A DNA stretch of 5,097 bases from Actinobacteria bacterium UBA7398 (GTDB taxonomy: Bacteria > Actinomycetota > Actinomycetes > Nanopelagicales > Nanopelagicaceae), in contig DKNC01000061.1 of NCBI GenBank assembly GCA_002470135.1, positions 1,426 to 6,522 on the forward strand, in the 5' to 3' direction. Shown here piece after piece: positions 1 to 5,097 of the stretch. How positions within the stretch are numbered: position 1 is the stretch's first letter; every line of letters begins with the position of its first letter. The position numbers and the translations under genes are program-made. The notes beneath the pieces were generated by a model. It was not told the DNA's origin, searched no databases, and saw only the letters and a list, made by a program, of their open reading frames with translations.

Positions 1-1471
1 GGAAAATTCGCTTATCTGCAAAGCGGCGATCTAATTTAAGTTCCATGTTTCCAGTGCCTTTGAACTCTTCGAAAATAACTTCATCCATTTTCGAACCAGT
101 TTCAACAAGCGCTGTTGCAAGAATAGTCAGCGATCCGCCATCTTCAATGTTACGAGCCGCACCAAAGAATTTCTTAGGAGGATATAACGCAGCTGAATCA
201 ACACCGCCAGAAAGAATTCGGCCAGATGCTGGGGCAGCGATGTTATATGCACGACCTAAACGAGTAATCGAATCGAGCAACACAACTACATCGTGGCCAA
301 GTTCGACTAACCGCTTCGCACGTTCAATTGCAAGCTCTGCGACAGTAGTGTGATCATCGGCGGGACGATCGAATGTTGAGGCAATAACTTCACCTTTGAC
401 CGAACGTTGCATATCAGTTACTTCTTCAGGACGTTCATCAACTAGCACAACCATCAAATGACATTCTGGATTATTGGTTGTGATTGCATTCGCAATTGCT
501 TGTAAGACCATTGTCTTACCAGCTTTAGGTGGCGAAACAATTAAGCCTCGTTGGCCTTTACCAATTGGACAGATTAAATCGATTACGCGCGTAGTTAGCA
601 CGCCAGGTTCAGTTTCAAGGCGTAACCGCTCTTGTGGGTATAACGGCACTAATTTAGAGAACTCCACACGATTTTTTGCGCTCTCTGGATCGTTGCCATT
701 TACTGTTTCAATTTTTACTAACGCATTAAATTTCTCACGGCGTTCGCCTTCTTGTGGTTGGCGAACCGATCCTGTGATCACATCGCCTTTACGCAATCCA
801 TAACGTCGAACTTGCTGCAACGAAACATAAACGTCGTTTGGGCCAGGTAAATATCCTCCAGTACGCAAGAATGCATAACTTTCTAAAATATCTAACAACC
901 CGCCAACTGGAAGTAGTACATCATCATCGGTGAGCACAATTTCGCGCTCGCTGCGGCTACCGCGGCCCCGATCACGATCATGGCGGTCTCGGCCGCGACC
1001 TCGGTCGCGATTTCGATTTTGCCAATCACGCGCGCCATCACGTGAACCTGCAGAACGGTTAGTCGCAAAAGTACGTTCGTTTACATCGCCAGTTCGGTCA
1101 TTTGGATTTTGATCATTTGAAGTATCTTCATCGGAGTTCATAGAGTTTTCATCCTGCCCATCCAAATCATCATCTTGATCATCTTGATTATCTGATTCAT
1201 TATTATTTTGTTGTTGCTTATTTGAATTTCCTTTTTTCTTTTCGCGGTTTGCATTCCGACTGGCTCGGCGAGCTTCCCGCTCTGCCTTAGCTGCATCGCG
1301 GTTTGCGGCTTGTAGATCGCCAATCGCTTGTACAAGTTCAGTTTTTGCCATTTTCGCAGCGCCATCGATTCCGAGGTTACCGGCAACTTTCTTTAACTCT
1401 GGAAGTAACATCGCGGCTAATTCGCCGGACTCTCTGCGAGTTCGTGTGCTTGTTGTTTCTGCCATTCTCAT
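1..1471 (-). CDS. rho: Transcription termination factor Rho, actinobacterial type with disordered insert (3' end beyond window)
   Basis: Rho is a hexameric RNA-dependent ATPase/translocase that loads on nascent RNA and ends transcription. The reading frame stays open from the ATG at 1471 to the window edge, giving 490 visible residues. Residues ~16-60 look like the Rho N-terminal helical domain. Residues ~61-176 are a low-complexity charged insert. Residues ~185-275 are the OB fold (Y199/F201/R203 match E. coli F62/F64/R66). From ~295 on is the RecA-type ATPase: Walker A SPPKAGKT with K319, DERPEE with catalytic E346, Walker B VVVLLD with D400, Q-loop LSGGVDSAA, R-loop TGSKMDEV with K461. From the Walker A motif onward the sequence is colinear with E. 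coli Rho (offset 135) without gaps. It stops at about E. coli residue 355, so roughly 64 residues including arginine finger R366 are outside. A second in-frame ATG at 1465 (protein starting MAETT) is an equally good start; neither has a clear Shine-Dalgarno. The gene follows thrB, as in many actinobacteria. Confidence 0.97.
   Translation of the reverse strand, partial: MRMAETTSTRTRRESGELAAMLLPELKKVAGNLGIDGAAKMAKTELVQAIGDLQAANRDAAKAEREARRASRNANREKKKGNSNKQQQNNNESDNQDDQDDDLDGQDENSMNSDEDTSNDQNPNDRTGDVNERTFATNRSAGSRDGARDWQNRNRDRGRGRDRHDRDRGRGSRSEREIVLTDDDVLLPVGGLLDILESYAFLRTGGYLPGPNDVYVSLQQVRRYGLRKGDVITGSVRQPQEGERREKFNALVKIETVNGNDPESAKNRVEFSKLVPLYPQERLRLETEPGVLTTRVIDLICPIGKGQRGLIVSPPKAGKTMVLQAIANAITTNNPECHLMVVLVDERPEEVTDMQRSVKGEVIASTFDRPADDHTTVAELAIERAKRLVELGHDVVVLLDSITRLGRAYNIAAPASGRILSGGVDSAALYPPKKFFGAARNIEDGGSLTILATALVETGSKMDEVIFEEFKGTGNMELKLDRRFADKRIF
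944..1018 (-). repeat. Arg/Gly/Asp-rich degenerate repeats in the Rho insert
   Basis: This stretch codes for about residues 152-176 of Rho, a series of RD, RG and NR dipeptides (for example NRNRDRGRGRDR). At the DNA level it is a degenerate run of CGN-GAY/GGC units, visibly richer in G+C than its surroundings. Arg-rich insert segments in actinobacterial Rho proteins are known to increase RNA binding, so this is probably an auxiliary RNA contact next to the OB fold. That role is inferred from the family. Confidence 0.75.
1091..1234 (-). other. Acidic Asn/Gln/Asp-rich half of the Rho insert (low complexity)
   Basis: This stretch codes for about residues 80-127 of Rho. It consists almost only of Asn, Gln, Asp, Glu, Ser and Lys, with runs such as KQQQNNNES and DDQDDD. 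It has almost no hydrophobic residues, so it should be disordered. It lies between the N-terminal helical domain and the Arg-rich segment. Inserts at this place are known in Rho from high-G+C Gram-positive bacteria. Here the polar half is notable for Asn/Gln, which is prion-like in composition. Confidence 0.8.
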
Positions 1472-1550
1472 TTCATTTCTATTTGTAACCCGCTGATAGC
1501 CAGCAAGGAAATGTGGATTTCTTAGAAGTTTTAGATTCTGTGGCCTATTA

Positions 1551-1568
1551 CGAGGTTACTAACCCTCG
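1551..1568 (-). promoter_or_regulatory. Inverted repeat / hairpin in the rho leader
   Basis: CGAGG and CCTCG form a 5-bp stem around an 8-nt loop. Inside it, GGTTACTAACC (1554-1564) is an 11-nt perfect palindrome with a one-base centre. No T-run follows, so it is not an intrinsic terminator. It could be an RNA element of the rho leader or a DNA operator just downstream of the presumed start of transcription. Confidence 0.4.
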
Positions 1569-1584
1569 GTCACTAGATGGGTAA

Positions 1585-1613
1585 AGGTTAGCACGGGGCC
1601 CCTTCTTTCTAAA
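1585..1613 (-). promoter_or_regulatory. Candidate extended -10 promoter for rho
   Basis: On the minus strand, TTTAGA at 1613-1608 (4 of 6 matches to TTGACA) is followed after 17 nt by TAACCT at 1590-1585. TGC directly precedes the -10, giving an extended -10. Transcription would begin near 1578 and give a leader of about 107 nt. The -10 is a weak match to TATAAT, so this is a candidate only. The spacer contains the perfect palindrome GGGGCCCC at 1595-1602. Confidence 0.4.
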
Positions 1614-1631
1614 AATCCAAAATTATGCGGT

Positions 1632-2582
1632 TTATGCGCTCGCTAACTCAGCCCCAGTGGCCGATATTTCTAAATCATGCGGGGTAAATCCAGAGCCCGC
1701 AACTCGCACAATCTCATCGCGCTCTACCTTATTGCCAGTGTGCAGGATCAACAACGACGGGCCGGCGCCAGAAATTGTTGCAGCAACGCCAGCTGCGCGA
1801 AGTTTCGTAACTAGGTCAACTGACTTAGGCATTGCTTCCCTACGAAAACTTTGGTGAATATGATCTTCGGTTGCTTGAAATAACAAATCTGGGCGAACTG
1901 TTAACGCATGTACCAATAATGCAGCCCGTCCGGCATTAATTGTGGCATCTCTGTGGCTAACTATTTCAGGTAATAACTTTCGAGCTTTTGCCGTTGCAAG
2001 ATGCGCACTTGGTACCAATACCAAAGCCTTGATTGCAATATTTACATCTAGTTTTATAGCGCAGCCAGTTGGGACCGAAACGCGATCTTCCATCCAGGCA
2101 ACAGTTGCGCCGCCTAAAAGGGCAGCCGCCACATTATCTGGATGTCCTTCTAACTCTGTTGCAATTGCAATCAAATCTTCATCGCTCATTAATTGTTGTC
2201 CCGATAAAACTAAACCTCGCGCTAACGAAAGGCCGCCAACAATTGCACCTGCCGAAGAACCAAGCCCACGGCCATGCGGGATTTCATTTAGCGCGCGCAA
2301 CGCAATGCCGCGCGGCTTACCGCCCATAAATTCAAATCCACGCATCATCGCTTTAATTACTAAATTCTTAGCATCGCGAGGTACCTCTCCGGCACCTTCA
2401 CCGGTCACATCAATATCAAAAATTTCTTCATCGAGAATTTGGGCAACGTATTGATCGCGTATATCAAGGGCTAACCCAAGTGAATCAAAACCTGGGCCTA
2501 GATTTGCAGACGAAGCTGGCACGCTTACTTGTACTGGGGTTGCTTTATAAGTTAACGGATCTCTAAATCCTCTGCGCGACAT
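1632..2582 (-). CDS. thrB: Homoserine kinase
   Basis: ThrB is a cytoplasmic GHMP-family kinase that phosphorylates L-homoserine with ATP to O-phospho-L-homoserine, the substrate of ThrC. The 316-residue protein has the usual length. Family marks are the N-terminal VPASSANLGPGFDSLGLAL (residues 21-39), the glycine-rich phosphate loop IPHGRGLGSSAGA (101-113), EGHPDN (145-150) and the C-terminal GAGPS motif (272-276). The ATG at 2582 lies 2 nt after the thrC TAG stop and has no strong Shine-Dalgarno, so translation probably depends on ribosomes arriving from thrC. It is the last gene of the threonine cluster. A 160-bp gap then leads to rho. Confidence 0.97.
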   Translation of the reverse strand: MSRRGFRDPLTYKATPVQVSVPASSANLGPGFDSLGLALDIRDQYVAQILDEEIFDIDVTGEGAGEVPRDAKNLVIKAMMRGFEFMGGKPRGIALRALNEIPHGRGLGSSAGAIVGGLSLARGLVLSGQQLMSDEDLIAIATELEGHPDNVAAALLGGATVAWMEDRVSVPTGCAIKLDVNIAIKALVLVPSAHLATAKARKLLPEIVSHRDATINAGRAALLVHALTVRPDLLFQATEDHIHQSFRREAMPKSVDLVTKLRAAGVAATISGAGPSLLILHTGNKVERDEIVRVAGSGFTPHDLEISATGAELASA

Positions 2583-2584
2583 AG

Positions 2585-3646
2585 CTACGCCAACCCAATC
2601 TCTTGGGCGGCCCGATCAACATCAACTGGCACCACAATCGGCGCATCAGCGCCATCGAGTATCCATTGAACTTCTTTCAAGCCGTTACCAGTCACGGTAA
2701 TTACGATCTTCTTTCCCGTTGGCAATTTTCCTTCACGCTGCTTCTTAATTAAGCCGGCAATACCAGCCGCCGATGAAGGTTCTACGAAAATTCCTTCTTT
2801 GCTTGCAACTAAACGGTATGCACTCAATATTTCGGCATCGGTTACAGAATCGATTAAACCACCAGATCCATCACGGGCCGCGATTGCTTCTTTCCAAGAT
2901 GCTGGGTTGCCAATTCTAATTGCAGTTGCGATTGTCTCTGGCTTTGTAACCACCTCATTTAGCACAATTGGCGCTGCTCCGGCCGCTTGGAATCCCCACA
3001 TCTGCGGTAATTGTTTGGCAATGCCGTCATTGAAATATTCTTGATAGCCCTTCCAATATGCGGTGATATTTCCAGCATTACCAACTGGGAGAACATGCAT
3101 ATCTGGCGCAAACCCAAGTGCATCAACAATTTCAAATGATGCAGTTTTCTGGCCTTCAATTCTAAATGGATTTACTGAGTTGACTAACGAAACTGGATAT
3201 TTATCAGAAAGTTTTCGTGCCAGCATTAAACAATCATCGAAGTTGCCATCTACTTGTAATAATTTAGCGCCGTGTGCAATTGCTTGGGCAAGCTTTCCTA
3301 CCGCAATTTTTCCTTGTGGTACTAGAACGACTGGTTTCATTCCTGCTTTTGTTGCGTAAGCCGCGGCCGATGCGCTGGTGTTGCCAGTTGAAGCGCAGAT
3401 AACTGCTTTCGCGCCAGCTTCCGCTGCTTTTGAAATCGCCATGGTCATACCGCGGTCTTTGAAAGATCCAGTTGGGTTTGCGCCTTCGTACTTTAGCCAG
3501 ACATCATTGTTTAACATTTTAGAAATTGTTTCTGCGAAAACTAACGGAGTTCCACCTTCACACAAAGAAGTTATTGGGGTTGCGCTCGTGACCGGCAATC
3601 GATCACGATATTCCGCGATTACACCACGCCATTGGTGTGCGCTCAT
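2585..3646 (-). CDS. thrC: Threonine synthase
   Basis: ThrC is a PLP-dependent enzyme (fold type II) that converts O-phosphohomoserine and water to L-threonine and phosphate. The 353 residues match the short form of Gram-positives, not the ~430-residue E. coli form. The PLP lysine is K63 in NPTGSFKDRGM. ASTGNTSASAAAYA (85-98) is the substrate/cofactor Asn loop, VGNAGNI (188-194) is the PLP phosphate-binding loop, and EPSSAAG (289-295) and TVTGNGLK (317-324) complete the family pattern. The ATG at 3646 overlaps the hom stop as ATGA, with a GAAGG Shine-Dalgarno 9 nt upstream inside hom. The tight junctions on both sides place it in one operon with hom and thrB. Confidence 0.97.
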   Translation of the reverse strand: MSAHQWRGVIAEYRDRLPVTSATPITSLCEGGTPLVFAETISKMLNNDVWLKYEGANPTGSFKDRGMTMAISKAAEAGAKAVICASTGNTSASAAAYATKAGMKPVVLVPQGKIAVGKLAQAIAHGAKLLQVDGNFDDCLMLARKLSDKYPVSLVNSVNPFRIEGQKTASFEIVDALGFAPDMHVLPVGNAGNITAYWKGYQEYFNDGIAKQLPQMWGFQAAGAAPIVLNEVVTKPETIATAIRIGNPASWKEAIAARDGSGGLIDSVTDAEILSAYRLVASKEGIFVEPSSAAGIAGLIKKQREGKLPTGKKIVITVTGNGLKEVQWILDGADAPIVVPVDVDRAAQEIGLA

Positions 3647-4929
3647 GATGTTGCGCCTTCAACTCTAATTACGCTTTCAACGCTCTTAACCACATCATGT
3701 CCAGCTAATTCTTTTACCGTCGCAGATAAGGCGGCATCGCTTGCGCCATGGGTCATTACAATTAATTCAGCATCTTCACCGCGGCCAGATTGCCGAACCG
3801 TTTGGATAGAAACGTTATGCGAAGCGAAAATTTGTGCCACAGTTGCAAGTACGCCAGGACGATCTGCCACATTCAATCGAATTAAATAGCGAGTTTTTAC
3901 GCTGCTAATAGCAGCGATTTCCAAATCTGCATATGCACTTTCGCCCGCCCCTAGCGAACCCCCAGATTTATGGCGCGCTACTGCGATTAAATCGCCAAGA
4001 ATTGCGGATGCGGTTGGTTCGCCACCTGCGCCGCGACCGTAAAACATTAATTCACCAGCAGATTCGGCTTCCACGAATACTGCATTAAAAGCATTCCGTA
4101 CGGATGCAAGCGGATGTGCGCGCGGAATTAGAGTTGGGTGAACTCGAACTGAAATTTTATTATCGGAAGTCAACTCTGCAATTGCTAATAACTTAATTAC
4201 ATGGTCGATTGCTTTTGCAACACTGATATCAGTGGCTGTGATCCCGGAGATTCCTTCGCAGAAAACATCATCAACGCTGACTCGGGAATGAAATGCCAGG
4301 CCGGCCAGAATCGCGGCTTTCGCAGCAGCATCATGGCCTTCGATATCAGCAGTTGGATCTGCTTCGGCATATCCAAGTGCTTGTGCTTCTTTTAGTACAT
4401 CGGCGAATGCCGAGCCGTTTTCATCCATTTTTGTAAGAATGTAATTTGTGGTTCCATTTACAATTCCCATTATTCGAGTTACATGATCGCCGACAATTGA
4501 ATCCCGCAACGGTCGTAATATTGGAATGGCACCACCGACCGATGCTTCATAATAAAGATCGACGCCATTAGCGCTAGCTGCGTCATAAAGTTCGGCACCA
4601 TGTTTAGCTAATAGCGCTTTATTTGCAGTAATTACAGATTTTCCATTCTTCATTGCAGTAAGCAATAATTTACGAGCGGGCTCAATTCCACCCATAACTT
4701 CAATGATGATTTCGATAGCAGCATCGTTAACTATGGAATCTGCATCGCTAGTTAATAATTTTTTAGCAATTCCAGGACGAGCCTTTTCCATATCCTTTAC
4801 TGCGATTTTAACAAGTTCCAATTCCGCGCCAGCGCGCGCTTTAAAATCTCCAGAATCAGAAGTTAATAGCCGTGCAACTTCGACTCCAACATTTCCGCAA
4901 CCGAGCATGCCGATTTGTAGTGTTTTCAT
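3643..4929 (-). CDS. hom: Homoserine dehydrogenase with C-terminal ACT domain
   Basis: Hom reduces L-aspartate 4-semialdehyde to L-homoserine with NAD(P)H, the branch step away from lysine toward threonine and methionine. The 428-residue protein is monofunctional, with no aspartokinase fused. Residues 1-~130 form the Rossmann domain with GCGNVG (10-15) and TANKALL with K104, equivalent to the catalytic lysine of the yeast enzyme. Residues ~135-320 are the catalytic domain: E189, D200 and K204 in YAEADPTADIEGHDAAAK fit the yeast E208/D219/K223 spacing. Residues ~347-427 are an ACT domain (RYLIRLNVADRPGVLATVA), usually the site of threonine feedback inhibition. The start at 4929 overlaps the lysA stop (TAATG), and the stop overlaps the thrC start (ATGA). 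Context and motifs agree, so the call is secure; threonine as effector is family inference. Confidence 0.97.
   Translation of the reverse strand: MKTLQIGMLGCGNVGVEVARLLTSDSGDFKARAGAELELVKIAVKDMEKARPGIAKKLLTSDADSIVNDAAIEIIIEVMGGIEPARKLLLTAMKNGKSVITANKALLAKHGAELYDAASANGVDLYYEASVGGAIPILRPLRDSIVGDHVTRIMGIVNGTTNYILTKMDENGSAFADVLKEAQALGYAEADPTADIEGHDAAAKAAILAGLAFHSRVSVDDVFCEGISGITATDISVAKAIDHVIKLLAIAELTSDNKISVRVHPTLIPRAHPLASVRNAFNAVFVEAESAGELMFYGRGAGGEPTASAILGDLIAVARHKSGGSLGAGESAYADLEIAAISSVKTRYLIRLNVADRPGVLATVAQIFASHNVSIQTVRQSGRGEDAELIVMTHGASDAALSATVKELAGHDVVKSVESVIRVEGATS
3656..3660 (-). promoter_or_regulatory. thrC: Shine-Dalgarno for thrC
   Basis: GAAGG sits in the 3' end of hom, 9 nt before the thrC ATG at 3646. 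Good spacing supports this start and the 4-nt ATGA overlap with hom. Confidence 0.55.
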
Positions 4930-5097
4930 TACTTATCGCGCCTCTCGTTCTGGGTTACGCCTGGAATCGTTCGCGGACTTTCTTTAATATCTAAGGCTAG
5001 AAGGTCAGCTGCACTTTCACGACGAAGGATGGTGCGCGCCGTACCGTTGATAACCGAAATCACAGCGGGTCGCGCCATATGGTTGTAATTGCTCGCC
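4929..5097 (-). CDS. lysA: Diaminopimelate decarboxylase, C-terminal fragment (5' part beyond window)
   Basis: LysA is a PLP enzyme of the alanine racemase-like fold that decarboxylates meso-diaminopimelate to L-lysine. Only the last 55 residues are in the window, read from 5096 to the TAA at 4931-4929. They begin ASNYNHMARPAVISV and continue with NGTARTILRRESAADLLALD, the typical end of actinobacterial LysA. The catalytic lysine and PLP-binding loop lie outside. About 19 residues (IKESPRTIPG onward) follow the usual LLALD terminus, rich in charged residues and probably flexible. The stop shares one base with the hom start. Position directly before hom supports the call, since lysA-hom-thrC-thrB is common in Actinobacteria. 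Another group IV decarboxylase is possible but unlikely. Confidence 0.88.
   Translation of the reverse strand, partial: ASNYNHMARPAVISVINGTARTILRRESAADLLALDIKESPRTIPGVTQNERRDK
4941..4946 (-). promoter_or_regulatory. hom: Possible Shine-Dalgarno for hom
   Basis: GAGAGG lies in the last codons of lysA, 11 nt before the hom ATG at 4929. The spacing is slightly long, but it is the best purine-rich match. With the TAATG overlap it supports this start. Confidence 0.45.

Larger units (their letters stand above)
1472..1631 (-). promoter_or_regulatory. thrB-rho intergenic region: presumed rho 5' leader
   Basis: This is the only non-coding stretch of the window. It has no hairpin followed by a T-run after thrB, so no intrinsic terminator separates the threonine genes from rho. 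It holds a candidate promoter (1585-1613), a short hairpin (1551-1568), four copies of TAACC/GGTTA (1586-1590, 1560-1564, 1554-1558, 1486-1490), and a G-poor segment at about 1503-1545 that resembles a Rho loading site. The length and content suggest a regulated leader. This is inference, with no experimental support. Confidence 0.5.

Noticed and set aside
45..803. Plus-strand open frames of about 100 codons opposite rho
   Set aside because: The minus strand here codes for strongly conserved Rho ATPase motifs. The plus-strand frames show no family features or ribosome binding sites.
944..1018. CRISPR or tandem-repeat array suggested by the recurring CGN/GGC pattern
   Set aside because: The units are short, imperfect and in frame as Arg/Gly/Asp codons within rho. 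No spacer-repeat periodicity is present.
1138..1386. 82-codon minus-strand open frame within the 5' part of rho
   Set aside because: It is out of frame with Rho, is Lys/Gln/Ile/Met-rich, and arises from the low-complexity insert codons. The Rho frame is continuous across it.
1551..1568. Intrinsic terminator after thrB
   Set aside because: The stem is only 5 bp and no T-run follows on the minus strand, so it lacks the required form.
1942..2454. 170-codon open frame on the plus strand across thrB
   Set aside because: It lies wholly antisense to a secure thrB, has no recognisable motif, and its residue make-up (Ser/Ala/Pro-rich) is that of a reverse-frame shadow.
1..5097. Undescribed defence, mobile or biosynthetic system
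   Set aside because: All five coding regions are housekeeping families in a conserved actinobacterial order. No transposase, integrase, tRNA, att-like repeats or unassigned gene is visible.

Overview
The window is a stretch of ordinary core metabolism and transcription machinery. Every gene I can support is on the minus strand. In transcription order (high to low coordinates) they are lysA (3' end only), hom, thrC, thrB, a leader of about 160 bp, and rho (its last ~60 codons lie beyond position 1). The order lysA-hom-thrC-thrB-rho is the classic arrangement of Actinobacteria. Rho carries the long, charged insert typical of that phylum. Base composition is only about 45% G+C by eye, and codons often end in A or T, which is low for Actinobacteria. 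Together these suggest a small-genome, low-G+C actinobacterium such as the freshwater acI/Nanopelagicales lineage (Planktophila, Nanopelagicus). That placement is inference from gene order and composition, not a database match.

Positions 5097-1632 hold a compact biosynthetic operon for the aspartate family. LysA makes lysine from meso-diaminopimelate. Hom reduces aspartate semialdehyde to homoserine, ThrB phosphorylates it, and ThrC converts O-phosphohomoserine to threonine. The junctions are extremely tight: TAATG between lysA and hom, ATGA between hom and thrC, and a 2-nt gap between thrC and thrB. This implies one transcript and translational coupling. The promoter of this operon is not in the window. 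Hom has a C-terminal ACT domain, so allosteric feedback (probably by threonine) is the expected control.

Positions 1631-1472 are the only non-coding stretch. I see no intrinsic terminator there. I do see a plausible extended -10 promoter for rho, an 8-bp GGGGCCCC palindrome in its spacer, and four copies of the pentamer TAACC/GGTTA. These copies can pair in mutually exclusive ways, and a G-poor stretch resembles a Rho loading site. Autogenous control of rho is a reasonable hypothesis.

Positions 1471-1 encode Rho. It has an N-terminal helical domain, then a disordered insert with an acidic Asn/Gln/Asp-rich half and an Arg/Gly-rich half, then the RNA-binding OB fold and the RecA-type ATPase, whose motifs are intact as far as the window reaches. 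I found no mobile element, CRISPR array, RNA gene or undescribed system. The most interesting items are the Rho insert and the rho leader.
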